A stretch of 64,000 bases of DNA from Terramyces sp. JEL0728 (Eukaryota; Chytridiomycota; Chytridiomycetes; Rhizophydiales; Terramycetaceae): NCBI GenBank assembly GCA_027603945.1, contig JADIIU010000048.1:1-64000 (forward strand), written 5' to 3'. Each line of letters starts with the position of its first letter. Positions within the stretch are counted from its first letter, which is position 1. Positions 51,496 to 63,000 of this stretch are shown here, piece after piece. The position numbers and the translations under genes were made by a program. The notes beneath the pieces were generated by a model. The model had not been told where the DNA came from. It saw nothing but the letters and a program-made list of their open reading frames with translations, and did no database searches.

Positions 51496-52161
51496 ATGCC
51501 CACACAGATTAATCTTTTTCAAAGTATATCCAATTTATCTGCAAATTTTGTCAAATTGAGCAAAGGCAGGTTTCAAGTTTCTGTTTCTGAAAAAATGAAC
51601 TTGCTGACCCACACAAATATCCAATCGTTCGAGTACATTCTCAACTACATTTTCTTTTTCTACTTGCTGAATGTATCTATTAATTATAACCGAATAACAG
51701 AAAAGACAATCCTAAAGAAACAAAAGGAATTTGAGAAACTCAAGCAGGAATTGGAGTTACTCAACGAAACTAGAAGGAATTTAAAAGCTCAGTTGGAAGA
51801 TGTTGAGTATAGTTCTGATCTACATAGAGGAGAGGAGCCGGGGTTGTCTGTCGAACCAATACAGGAACAATTGAATTCAGAACAACCAGTGATACAGGAA
51901 ATACAAATTGAAAACGATACAGACACAGACGTAGACAATACTTCCACTCACGATTCATTTGAAAGCGAAACAAAAACGCTCGGTGAAAATACCATTTCAG
52001 AACTGCGCCAAATGATTATGGAGTACAAGTACATGTCGCAGGAGTTGAGTCAGCTGGAAATGGAGAATACAGAAATTGTTCATTTGTTGGAACAGTCGTC
52101 CAAGCGGAAATTGGAGTTGTTGTTTCAATTGTCTATCCGTAAAAAGGAAATAAAAGGCTAA
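51496..52161 (+). CDS. coiled-coil protein with a possible membrane segment
   Basis: 221 residues from ATG 51496 (MPTQINLFQS). A hydrophobic, aromatic segment (FEYILNYIFFFYLLNVSI) near residue 50 could span or touch a membrane. It is followed by long coiled coils (KQKEFEKLKQELELLNETRRN and later ELSQLEMENTEIVHLLEQ) separated by an acidic stretch. No family is recognised. The region 51197-51495 holds nothing else. Confidence 0.5.
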   Translation: MPTQINLFQSISNLSANFVKLSKGRFQVSVSEKMNLLTHTNIQSFEYILNYIFFFYLLNVSINYNRITEKTILKKQKEFEKLKQELELLNETRRNLKAQLEDVEYSSDLHRGEEPGLSVEPIQEQLNSEQPVIQEIQIENDTDTDVDNTSTHDSFESETKTLGENTISELRQMIMEYKYMSQELSQLEMENTEIVHLLEQSSKRKLELLFQLSIRKKEIKG

Positions 52162-52268
52162 TGGTTTGATTTTATGATCGTTGGTGTTGCAGAGCTCTTG
52201 CTTAGATATTAGTCCCCACAGTTGATAAAAGACGGGTCTATATGTTTGGATAAGTGTTTATTGAGAAT

Positions 52269-53383
52269 TCACTTGAATCGGCCAACAGCAAGACCATGCT
52301 CATTATAATCCTGTCTGGAAATGTAATCCCTTCCTCCACTTCCAAAAATCAACTGCAATTAAAATAAATTACTTTAGAGACAATAGCTCCACCAAGAAAA
52401 GTAACATCAGCTGGCCTCTCTTTGTACATGGTCATATATTCAGGTATTCTCAACCACTTGATTTCTTTAGGCTGGTACTCGTTCGAAGTCTCTGATGAGG
52501 CAATCAGCTTCGCAGTCTCAATTTCAAACCGTTCTTTTAAACCTACATTAAAAATAATAACCTTGGAGATTAGATGTTCCCCCACAAAGGACAATAGATT
52601 CCCATAACCCCACTCGTCGTGAAGGTTCGCCTGTGGAGTTAATTACAAGCTTCAATGCTTCATGAATACCCATGCAATTCTTTCCAATCAAGTGCGGGTA
52701 AAACAATACTTCGCAGCACTTGTGCCGTAAATCACCAATAGTAACGCTTTCTCCCTGCACTGTTAATGTAACTGGTTGAATAGGATCTCTAGTCATCACT
52801 ACACAGCTACGCTCTTTTAATTCAGTGATAAACCCTTGATCTTTTTTGTATTGTCGTTTCAGGACATCGTCAATGTCTTTACCGCCGATAGGAATACTCT
52901 TTTGACAAGCGTGAAGTATACTATTATCAGTGATTGGTGTAATATCTGTTGAAGTATGCCCAATATCAATTACTACACCTGTAACCACCCCAATGCCGTA
53001 GAGTGAAGCTAATGGCTGATCCAGCATGTACAACGCGGGAACATTCAACTCCTCAAACATCATTTTTACTACTTGTTCAATTTCATTTCTGCTCCATTTG
53101 ATTGGGACATTTAAAAGTACTGGTGATTCGTTTTGCAGGAAATTTACTCCATTCTTTAAAAATAAAGTAATTCTGGGTTAATAAAAAGTACAGGAATTCC
53201 AATAGGTTTCCTGTTGGCAGTCCATCGGGGAAAACTTGTTTGTTTTTTATATTCGATAGAGCAGACTAGGTTAAAGCAACGTACGAATTTAGGGAGCTGA
53301 GTGTAGTCTGGAGTACCTAGATATGTCTTGAAAGATCCTGGATCAAGGACTATAATATTGGAATCTCTAGGATGAAAGTTCAT
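52269..53383 (-). CDS. ARP9: actin-related protein, Arp9-like
   Basis: Five exons (53383-53285, 53265-53192, 53172-52562, 52542-52373, 52352-52269), 1038 nt, 345 residues. The actin fold is recognisable: IIVLDPGSFKTYLG, FPDGLPTGN, NESPVLLNVPIKWSRNE, MMFEELNVPALYML, VVIDIGHTSTDITPI, LCGGTSNLQG and a terminal RDYISRQDYNEHG. The phosphate-loop glycines are partly changed, as in nuclear Arps. WLRIPEYMTMYKERPADVTFLGGAIVSK resembles Arp9 of fungal SWI/SNF and RSC remodellers. Introns are 19, 19, 19 and 20 nt. The first two together repair a double frame shift, so the model is strongly constrained. With the DUF3512 protein at 6.1 kb it would be the second remodeller-type subunit in the window. Confidence 0.85.
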
Positions 53384-53438
53384 GAAAAATTGAAAAATGA
53401 AATTGGGAAAAAGTCTTTAAAAAAAGTTTATTCTAAAA

Positions 53439-54188
53439 TCATAAATTTTCATCTGAGGGAGGATTAAGTTGAATAGTTGGCGGATTCAATACTGGCGTTG
53501 CCGGCGGATTCAAAAGAGCAGTTGAAGTATTCTCTGTTGAAAACCCAAGTGTTGATGGGATAGGGCTTCCATATTCCATCCTGGGTGATCCATTACTATT
53601 TCTACCGAGTGTATCATGATGATCTATGCTTCTTTCATACTCTCCACTAGCTCTATTTAATATCCCGCTGTCGTTGGATAAATCCCCTGCAATTTCATCA
53701 TACTCTGGTGGAGCTCCAACAGTAACAACCGCATTTGAGGTAAGAAACGATCGCACTGTTCTGACGGTTTGTTGCTCTTCATTTCCATCCATAATATAAA
53801 CAATGGTCTCTCTTGACGGTACTGGAGTCAAACTTTTATCCGTTACGCTTAACCGTAAATTAGAAGGTCTTGAGAGTTGTCGAAGAGAAAACTGGGAGTT
53901 TGTTCTAATAGAGTTAATTTCTTCTAAATCCTGCGAGAAAAATCTAGGGCTACTGGTAGATTCGGTATCGGAATCTCCTTCATACGCTACCTGCACTTCT
54001 TCGGCAGCTTCTGTTATTATCGGTTTTTGGGATTTGAACTGTACATATGGAACTAGTCGAACTATTAGACATGATAGGAGGATTAGGACGATCGTAGCTA
54101 CGGGAACTATAAAATAAATAGAAGTCGCTGAAAAAGACATTTGGGTATCGTTATTCGGCGAGGGAGTTGGGGTGGTCTGATTGTTCAT
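53439..54188 (-). CDS. single-pass membrane protein with long cytoplasmic tail
   Basis: From ATG 54188 (MNNQTTPTPS) about 249 residues: a short polar start, one membrane helix (FIVPVATIVLILLSCLIV), then a serine/proline-rich tail with PPEYDE and repeated LNPPxTP/Q motifs that could bind WW or SH3 domains. The SH3-bearing kinase at 1.4 kb is a conceivable partner. Upstream, 54208-54554 is open and would encode a cysteine-rich, glycosylatable segment (SNCSIELSCDQMTVSYYYSNITYT) with no usable ATG, which looks like the missing ectodomain. A 31-nt GT-AG excision (54177-54207) would join the two in frame, but the first exon with a signal peptide is unresolved. Confidence 0.5.
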   Translation of the reverse strand: MNNQTTPTPSPNNDTQMSFSATSIYFIVPVATIVLILLSCLIVRLVPYVQFKSQKPIITEAAEEVQVAYEGDSDTESTSSPRFFSQDLEEINSIRTNSQFSLRQLSRPSNLRLSVTDKSLTPVPSRETIVYIMDGNEEQQTVRTVRSFLTSNAVVTVGAPPEYDEIAGDLSNDSGILNRASGEYERSIDHHDTLGRNSNGSPRMEYGSPIPSTLGFSTENTSTALLNPPATPVLNPPTIQLNPPSDENL

Positions 54189-54656
54189 TTTTTGCAAGGT
54201 TTCACACCATGCCTAAAAAAGAAGCAGCCTTTGAAAAATGGCTGGATATGGAATATATTGGGCTTGAAAATGTTTTATTGCAAAGCTTAGATAAGCAAGA
54301 TTGTGTGTAGGTGATATTCGAATAATAGTAACTCACGGTCATCTGATCACACGAAAGTTCAATGCTGCAATTCGATTTCGCACTAATCAAGGCTGTGCAG
54401 TAAACTATTTTGATCTAGTAACAATTGGCGAACTCCCGAGTTGACATGCATACTTGCGTTTCAACGGTACTATCACTGCGATTTGATTCCCGACAGCTTT
54501 TGGAATGTGGAAGCACGCGCTAGTGTTATTATACTCTTTGGAGTAACAGCCAAATCAAAAATACTGCAGTGTTGATTAAAATTTTCCAACAGGCTATGGT
54601 TTTCGACAATGACAGACAATAGCATGACATAATCTTCCTTGGCAATTTCAATAATT

Positions 54657-55621
54657 ATGACAGATGTATATCCAGGCTACACAGATATTGCAGTTATACA
54701 AGTAGTTTATTCAGGCATAGGCATTTTTGCTTGTTCAATACCAATCATTGTAACTTTTCGCAAACAGTATCCAGCAAACCTACTTTTCCCAATTTCCCTG
54801 TGCTATATTAACTTATTGGCATGCCTGTATGTCTTTATATTCAACATTTTAAATGCAAAAGCGCACCATTTTGTGCCGGAAGGTGTGTTGTGCAGGATAT
54901 ACGGGTATATCGGATATTTCTTGTGCTGCTTAGGGATCCTGATTTATACATTGACTTCAATCGACAGGTACATGGTTATAGTGTACAGTTTCAATTTGCC
55001 GGATACGTTGATTAAATGCTCGATAGCTGTCTGCACTGTAATATCGTTCCTGATGGGGATCCTGCCAGAATTAATCGATCCAGAAAAAGTATCAATGGCT
55101 GTGCAGCCATCACATTCATATTGTACACTGTCATACCCCATGTCTAATTTGATCCCAGTAAAAACAGTTTACTACATGACATTGTTAATAATCGGATCTA
55201 CTCTCGGAATAATTGTATTCTGCTATGTAAATATTTACAAAAAGTTTAAAAATACAGTAAAAAAGATTGGGAAAGTAATGTCGCTTGTGAACAAGGAGCG
55301 GAAATTGGTTTTGTGTTGCGCGATCAACTGCAGTACTTTTATGTTTTTCTGGACACCGTTCTTGCTCAAAGTAGAATCCAATTAATGTAGATTTTGTATG
55401 AATTCAACACTCGAATGGCGATCAATATGTATTACGATGCTTTTACCAATTTTTGTATCATTTGCAGCTATATTATTCCTTCCTTCATGATAATTATATT
55501 TGACGCCAGAATACACACTTATATCAGAAACTTTTTTGGATTAGAAGGACGCAATAGTCAAGCAACCGCTAACAGCAATCAATTTAATTCCAGTGCTCAA
55601 TTTCAATCTGAAATGGTGTAA
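54657..55621 (+). CDS. class A-type GPCR, tandem copy 1
   Basis: Two exons (54657-55370, 55391-55621), 314 residues, ATG 54657 (MTDVYPGYTD). Seven helices. Helix 3 ends TSIDRYMVIV (DRY intact); cysteines in GVLCRIYG and SYCTLSYP form the usual link; helix 6 has FFWTPF; helix 7 ends SYIIPSFMIIIFDAR in place of NPxxY. No lysine at the retinal position. The 20-nt intron GTAGAATCCAATTAATGTAG follows FxPFLLK, the same codon as in the GPCR at 9.6 kb. The C-terminal tail is Asn/Ser/Gln-rich. Rhodopsin-type receptors are rare in fungi. Confidence 0.8.
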
Positions 55622-55889
55622 TCCATAGTCTGATCATTCTTAATAAAACTTACTCTGTAAAGGAACCATGATTATTTGAATGTGCGCATTTCTCACAGTC
55701 TTTGTGCTATGGGAAAGTAAGGTGAGGAAATTACACAGTAGGGACAAGCCATCTTTAGCATAGATGGAATAAACCAAATCAAAATAGGTACTGCAGAGTG
55801 CACTGTGATTAAATTCTTGCTACATCCCGTGGTTTTCAATAATGGCCGATAATAGCATGACATAATCTTCCTTGGCAATTTCAATAATT

Positions 55890-56857
55890 ATGACTGATGT
55901 ATATCCAGGATTTACAGATATTGCAATTATGCAAGTAGTGTGTTCAGGCATAGGAATACTTGGCTGTTCAATGCCTATCATTGTAACTTTTCGCAAACAG
56001 TATCCAGCAAACCTACTTTTCCCAATTGCCCTCTGTTATGTTAATTTATTTGCGTGCTTGTTTATTTTTGTATTCAATATATTAAACGCAAATGCTCATC
56101 ATTATGTCCCGGAAGGAGTGCTGTGCAGGATATGCGGCTATATCGGATGTTTCGTGTGTTGCTTGGGGATCTTGATCTATACATTGACTTCGATTGACAG
56201 GTACATGGCTATAGTGTACGGGTTTAATCTGACGAATACGTTCATTAAATCTTCAATTGCTTTCAGCACTGTACTTTCATTCTTTGTTGGGATCCTGCCA
56301 GAATTAATCGATCCAGAAAAAGTATCAATGGTTGTGCAGCAATCGCAGCTGTATTGCACACTGTCATACCCCATGTCTAATTTTATTCCCGTGGAGACAG
56401 TTTTCTACTTGTCGTTGTTGATTATCGGGTCTACACTTGGAATAATTGTATTCTGCTATGTAAATATTTACAGAAAGTTTAAAAATACCGTCAAGAAGAT
56501 TGGGAAAGTAATGTCACTTGTGAACAAGGAACGGAAATTGGTTATTTGTTGTGCAGTCAACTGCAGCACTTACTTGTTTTTCTGGACACCCTTCTTGTTC
56601 AAAGTAGAATCCAATTAATGTAGATATTGTATGAATTCAGCACGCAAACAAAAATTAATACTTATTTCGATTCTCTGGCCAATTTTTGTATCGTTTGCAG
56701 CTACATTACTCCCTCCTTCATAATAATTATATTTGACGCCAGAATACACACTTATATCAGAAACTTTTTTGGATTAGAAGGACGCAATAGTCAAGCAACC
56801 GCTAATAGCAATGACATCAATAATAATATTGAATTTCAATCTGAAATGGGTAGTTGA
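55890..56857 (+). CDS. class A-type GPCR, tandem copy 2
   Basis: Two exons (55890-56603, 56624-56857), 315 residues. It is closely similar to the preceding gene throughout (TSIDRYMAIV, PELIDPEKVSM, FFWTPFLFK, HTYIRNFFGLEGRNSQ). Its intron is base-for-base identical to that of copy 1, and about 40 bp before the start (AGCATGACATAATCTTCC and following) are also identical, so the unit was duplicated with its promoter about 1.23 kb apart. Differences cluster in the extracellular loops and the end of the tail, where ligand or coupling may differ. Confidence 0.8.
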
Positions 56858-57037
56858 ATATTCTACTTAATAAACCAAATCTTAAAGAATCCAGACGCGT
56901 TCTTTTGTGATACTCGAAGGGATAGTCTCAAACTATACCATAAGATGGTACCTCGAATGCGGGTATTATCAATGGCTTTTGTTTGAAACAATGACTCGTC
57001 ACAATAATATTTGTTTGTCATAGATAAAATTCTTTCA

Positions 57038-57876
57038 ATGAGCATTGCTGATATAGTCAAGTACGGATTAACAACACTAATAATTATTGTAATTATAGTT
57101 TGTATTGCGTTGATTTTGCCGGTACTTTATACAAACCTCATTCCAGTACATTTTCGAAGCAAGGTGATGACACTGGTAGTCATCGTGGTTCTGACAGGAT
57201 GTATTAATCTTAATCAAATATATAATCATATTCCGTATCTGGACCGAGTGGGATCAGTATTAGCACACTTTACATTGTACTTGGGAAACTTGTTTGACAT
57301 TGGAATCTTGAGTGTCTTTTCGGTATTAAATCCAAACATCACACTGCTAAGAATAAACTTACTAACAGGATTTGTTACGATTATCTATTTGGGATCAACT
57401 TCGGGGGAAGTCATAAAGTTATTCTACGGCGATACATTTCCAGATATTTTGTCGACCATGAATAACTATGGCGGGATTACAATAGCAATTAGTACCATAC
57501 TTTATGTATATATTTCTAATGGTAGGATAATATACAAACAACTTATCTGGCGCGATTAATCCTGGCAGCCAAATCAAAACAGAGTCCGGAAACAATAAAG
57601 TTTTTCCAAACGGTGATTACTAATATGATTGTTCTGTCGATTGGAGATTGGTTTGGGGTGATTGTATTCGCATATGCGATAAAACTAGGAGCATCCAGTG
57701 ACTTGTACCTTCTACTATGTATGTTTGCAGAGACTTATACCGGGATACATGGATTATTGATGCTTACTTTATTCAACAAATTAAAGAAATTTGCCTTTAT
57801 CGAAAAGGGAAATATCGTAAAGAAGAGTACGAGCTCGCTTCCCAAAGCATTCTGGAAGATATTAACTAAAAAATAA
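57038..57876 (+). CDS. unknown seven-helix membrane protein
   Basis: Two exons (57038-57521 and 57569-57876), 263 residues, ATG 57038 (MSIADIVKYG). Six to seven hydrophobic helices are visible, starting TTLIIIVIIVCIALILPVLY, with few charged residues and short loops; it lacks a DRY motif and the disulfide cysteines of the GPCRs next door. I do not recognise the family. The intron is 47 nt, long for this window; its last 19 nt (GC...ATTAATCC...AG) look like a micro-intron by themselves. Phase and continuity support the excision, but other 3' choices cannot be ruled out. Confidence 0.55.
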
Positions 57877-58112
57877 TGGCCATTTGTGCAAGATAGGTAA
57901 AAAATGAACTGTTTCCTTTGCACCTATTATTTCGCGCCATATCCATTACAGCAGAAAGGTAATATATAAATTCAGAGTGGTATTTATTATCTATTTTCTA
58001 GGTGCAACTTCAATTTCATCTTGTGAAAAATGCGGTTTCAATGCATGCGAAATATTCTCGTTTTTTGGGATGCTATTCTGAGAATTCTCAATCTCTGTTA
58101 ATTCCATTTGGT

Positions 58113-59076
58113 TTATTTTCTCTCTCTAGTATTAATAATGAATACCTTCCTGCTCTTGAAGAATACAAACCCTACAATGATTACCAATAGTGCTAATGCC
58201 ACTGATATGATGTAGATATACTCTAGTTTCAATCCCAATACTTTTTTCGTTTCTTGTGAGAGATCAGTTTGGTTGCTGAAGCTAAAATACTGGTAGTTTG
58301 CCATTTGTTGGACTTCTTGGGGGATATCAGTATCGAAATGATTAAAACTGAAATCAAGTACATATAAATTTACAAGTTTTGAGATTTCTTTTGGTATTGG
58401 TCCTGATAAATCGTTGTTGTCCAAGTAAAAGAATTCCAAATTAACGAGATTTCCAACATCTGGGGTCACTTGACCAGTCAAATTACATGAAGTTGCGGAA
58501 AAGAATTGCAAGTTGGTTAAAGAGGATATTGCAGGGAAAGGCTGCCCAACGATTTGATTGAAATCCAGGGAGATCTCTTGCAAGTTTGAGAGTTTCGGGA
58601 ACCAAGCAGGAAAGGTGTCAACAAAATAATTGGCTCCAATATAAAAATATTGTAATTGTGTCATTGAACTAAGATCAGGAATTGTTCCTTCCAGACTGTT
58701 GTTTGTCAAGTCAATCAGGTATAAGTTTGGCAAATTTGTAATCCATGATGGAAAGTTGCCATTGATGTTTGTATCGAATAGAGTTCTACATTAGCAAAAA
58801 TTACAATTCCATTAAATTTGTCAAACTAGACAAATTCGGGAGAACTCCTGGCTTCAAGTCCATGTTGTCGGATAAATTGAGTTTCTTTAAACCAGAAAGC
58901 TGGCCCAATTCTTTTGGTATTGTGCCAGTTAGTGAAGTTCCGTTCAAGTATAGTTCAGTTATTGAATTTTTTACACATGCGATATGTGGATCATTGCAGC
59001 AGTTTCCTGTTAGTGTTCCATTAAATTGCAGAGCTGGTAAAATGGTGCTATTAAGCAAAGCGCAATCCGAAGACAT
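58113..59076 (-). CDS. leucine-rich-repeat single-pass membrane protein
   Basis: Two exons (59076-58805 and 58785-58113) around the 19-nt intron GTAATTTTTGCTAATGTAG; 314 residues from MSSDCALLNS. The start has an LRR cap with paired cysteines (NCCNDPHIAC). About seven plant-type repeats follow (LxxLxLxxNxLxGxIP, e.g. NNSLEGTIPDLSSM, NNDLSGPIPKEISK), then a membrane helix (IYIISVALALLVIIVGFVFF) and a short basic tail. No kinase is attached. A signal peptide is expected but not encoded from this ATG; an upstream exon (59080-59200) is likely but unresolved. The stop overlaps AATAAA. Confidence 0.8.
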
Positions 59077-59384
59077 TTGCCAAAACTTTGAAAAATCTCA
59101 ATTTCAACAAAGCTTTAAGAGTGGTCGGGGACCTTCCTTTTTCAGATCCCAAAAACAGCTGGCCATTTACAAGTGTATCACAAGGAATCCACTAGAAGAT
59201 GGTCGGTATATACATTCGGCTTGTTGATCTGGAGATTATTGGTCTTTTGACAATTTTCAAAGAGCGCTTCCAAACTGACACTTTACAATAGACACCAAAT
59301 GACATGCATTAATCATGAACGATTAACCCACTGATTTTTGTTCTCAATGAAATTTACTCACTCTTTTTTCAGACTTTACGGAAT

Positions 59385-59756
59385 ATGATTACCATAGTTG
59401 ATAAGAATTTCGTCAAAGGACTAATTGAAAAGCCAAGTGTACTCTACATTAACAGCAGGGCTTAATCATCGATGTTCGGGAAAAGGATGAAGTCGCTGCT
59501 GGAACGATTCCAACTGCAAAAACTATTTCGGTAAACGAGTTGGAAGAAGCTCTTTCACTAACGCCTGGCGAATTTAATCAAAGGTATGGATTCAAACTAC
59601 CTTCAAAAACCGATCAGTTGGTATTATTTTGCCAGTCTGGTAGGAGAAGTGCTAGAGCTAGTGCAATCGCTGACCGCAAGGGATATCTAGAGTATTATCA
59701 ACTAATGTAGTATTAAAGATTACTCGGGTAGCTGGAACGACTGGGCCAGCAGCTAA
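59385..59756 (+). CDS. rhodanese-domain sulfurtransferase
   Basis: Three short exons (59385-59438, 59459-59691, 59711-59756), 110 residues. Conserved LIIDVREKDEVAAGTIPTA, the active-site loop FCQSGRRSARA with catalytic cysteine, and the closing YSGSWNDW typical of single-domain rhodaneses (GlpE type). Both introns are micro: a 20-nt GTACTCTACATTAACAGCAG with alternative 3' AGs three bases apart, and the 19-nt GTATTATCAACTAATGTAG, whose removal alone yields the GSWxDW end. Each exon is too short to stand out as a gene by itself. It likely moves sulfur to cyanide, thioredoxin or another acceptor. Confidence 0.85.
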
Positions 59757-59841
59757 GTTAATAAAAAGATGTACGATTACTTTCACTCAGACTGCAGCAG
59801 CAAGGAATACTTTTTCCGTTTTGAGATTCAGAAAAAAAGCT

Positions 59842-59912
59842 GCCGGCTGGGAGGTTTGAACTCTCGACTTCTTGTTTACGAGACAAGCGCTCTACCACTG
59901 AGCTAAGCCGGC
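59842..59912 (-). tRNA. tRNA-Thr (anticodon CGU)
   Basis: The minus strand folds as a cloverleaf: acceptor GCCGGCT pairs with AGCCGGC, D arm GCTC/GAGC, anticodon stem CTTGT/ACAAG enclosing CTCGTAA (anticodon CGU, codon ACG), and a T arm around TTCAAAC with one A-C mismatch. No intron. CCA is not encoded, as usual in eukaryotes. The TAGCTCAGTGG box A-like part and the GTTCAAAC part serve as internal promoter. Confidence 0.88.
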
Positions 59913-60023
59913 CACCAAATCCTGGGAAAGATGACTTTAACAACATATATTTAAGTAAATGTTGCTAAGAACAACTGATTTTAGGAACATTGAATCAAAG
60001 AAAGAAAAAAATTATAAAGTGGT

Positions 60024-63000
60024 TTATTCATCAATTGAAGATAGCGTCTTTTTGAAAAAATCACTGGTTACTTCAATGGGAGTTGAGAATTGCTTGAGCA
60101 TTTCCTCGATCCCTGTTGGAGACATTACCTTTTTGGCATCTTCCAACTTCATCGATTCAATAAACTCCATATCAAGGCTTGAACTAGCAGTCATTTTAAC
60201 GAGCTCCACTAGAGTATCCTCTTCTTGTGTCTGTAGTTGCTGTCGCTTATCATTGTAATCAAATTTGTACAGTTCCATCTGGAAGCCAGTTTCAATTGGA
60301 CGTGGCAGTGGATAGGTATATAAAGGGATATTTTGGCATTGAAGATCAACTTTGTACTCGACTCTTCTACCTTGTTCTTCTTCGACTTTATCCATGAAGG
60401 AAAACACGGACCTGGTATCATCATCATTTGGCAACTTGAACATTGAGTGACAATTGAATAGTAAATTATCAAACACAATGTGTGCATTTTCCCTGTCGGA
60501 TTCGTCAATCGCCACCAAATACATGCCGAGCTCTGCTAAATCATACTTGGCTAGCACTAATCTACATTACAAATAAATTACTCATTGATTTGAGAAAAGA
60601 AAGTTTCATACAATGCCAATCTTCCAGAAAAATTCTTCAAGAAATATTCTTTAAGTACACCTATAATTTCCTGATCGGACGTCAAATTAACTATTCCATT
60701 CATCATGTAACGTTTATCTTCGTTTGTAAAAATCAATTGACGGCGATTTTTGAAAAAGGTGGTGATTGAATGAACCAAAAACTGGCTTGAATAATTTTTG
60801 ATATTGATCGGTTTGCATTTAATAATGCTATTGATAAATTGATTCACTTTGAGCTCTTCGATTATATTGTTTGATGGCGGTAAAAATTCTTCCTTGTTCT
60901 TGATTCTTGTTTCAATAAAGATGTGTAATATTCCAGTGATTGATCCTAGCACATCGTGATTAGAGGCTTCTTTTTTGAATATTGTTTTGAAATTATTCAA
61001 TATACCCATTCGGCCGTCATTTCTGAAAGAGATTGAGTTTGAAATTGATGGAGTGAATTTAGAAGATCCAGTGGCAATGCTTGTATTTCTTCTCTTGATT
61101 GAAATCTTGTGCAACAGTTGCTGAATAGAATTTGTAGATGGTGCCAGCGATTTGAAGGACTGCGAAGTTTTAATTCTAGAATGAGATTGTGGTAGTTTAG
61201 AGACTATAATCATATCGCACAGTGATTGTTTAACAATTTGTTTTACAGAATCTTGATCTTTGAAAAGCGTAAATTTTGGGCTTGAATATTTGAGGATGCC
61301 GGCATTGTGAATTACATTTGCCATTTCCTGTTTTAAATCAGAGAAGGATTTCCATTCATATTCATCTGGAATGGATTCTGAAATTGATTCCAAGGGCGAA
61401 TGCCTGTTGATTCTTTTAACAACCTTGAACTTTCCGTCTGCATTTACTGCAACAACCATTAATACATTGCTTTTTACTGATTCCATAAATTTAGCGTAAT
61501 CGCTTTCATCTTCTAGTAAGATTAGCGCGATATCATTAGATTCTAGAATTGTTTTATCATAAAGTATTCTGTAGTAAATTGTACTTTTTTCTGCGTCTAC
61601 ATATGCTGGATACTTTTGCAAACTATTGTCCTTGATCTTCAAGTGTTTGATTAATCCAAGTAGTTCGGCTGTTTTCTTCGAGTCCATTTGGAAATAAAGG
61701 GTTTTACCAGAGTGCAGCAACACAAATCCTTCATCGCTTTTGTATAGATCAGTGTCCTTCAGCAAGTAATGGCCTGCATTTACAAAATCTGATTTTCCTT
61801 TTTTCAGCACTTGTATGAATTTTGAAAATATTAATAAAATAACTGGTTGGGAATAGTATCTATCCTTGTACAATTGAACCTCCAGTGCATCAAAGTCGGT
61901 CAGAAAGGTAATTCGCTCACCGTCATATGTGAATTGGAAATTTGCTTGGGTTTTTATGTGGATTTGCTGCATCATGTTTTCCATATGGTTCGCAACTAAA
62001 GAATGATTCAATTTCTTTGCTGATCTGACGGATAATTCATAGGTATCTTTTATAATTTTTTCATTTCCAGAATATTTGTACAAAGCTTCAAACAAGCTTT
62101 GGTATCCTATAATTCTTCCTGTTGGTTTTTGAAGCTCGTCGCCAAGATATTTGGTTTTGCCAGTCTTTTGCTCCCACATTTGTTCGATCCTGGCCACGAA
62201 TTTTCTAAATTCTGGTGTGTTTACGTGCTTATTATTCTTGCTCTGATCCGGTTTCGAATTCTTCATTCGGTCTTGCTTAATGTATCGCAGTTGATCATGG
62301 GCCAGCGTAAAGGCAGTTGTTGGGGGGATGATTAATTTGATGTGCATCTGGAATATTTGACACATCACAAGAGGTGTGCCAGCGTTTTCCAAGTCAGTCA
62401 GGTACGCCTTGTGGGCAGCCAACAGATTCGATACCGGAATGACTGTAAATTTGATGATACTCTGACTAGCAAACCCCGCGTTTTTCCAGTTTAATAGAAA
62501 TTCGTTATACGCAAAATCAAGAAATTCCAAGCACTGCACAAAATTCTTTTCTGTCTCAATCATTTCATATAATTTGGCATTTTGGGCATGCAAGTCGTAC
62601 TTTGGCTCCATCAATCTTGATTCTGCAGGTTTGCAACGGGTTTTTGGTAACAATCCTTGAGATTAAATCTACTTACCATTGTCCATTAGATACTTGCTAT
62701 CGTCTACATAATAATTCCAAATATCTTCAGCAGGTTTATCCAAGAGTGGTTGAAATGCTTTCCAAATCTTTGAACCTGTAGAGCCCACGTACACATCCAC
62801 CACAGCATTATTAAAGAAATCCTGAATTAGATTGATTTACAATTAATGAGTTTCGCAATTGAATAACACTGTCAACAGAGGAAATATTCAACCTGGTCGC
62901 GTTTTCAATAAATTTCCCAATGTGCCCATCTATATTTTCAGCTACGGTCTTGCTAGAATCATAAAAGTCCAAATTTGGAAACGGTTTCAAGTATTCCTTT

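Noticed and set aside
53154..53191. A 38-nt intron in the Arp9-like gene
   Set aside because: Two separate 19-nt introns (53266-53284 and 53173-53191) give the actin motif FPDGLPTGN and keep frame, whereas the 38-nt choice loses it.
60024..62655. Two or three independent genes instead of one RhoGEF
   Set aside because: Introns at 60562, 62656, 62822, 63240 and 63325 connect the parts in phase and the total divides by three.
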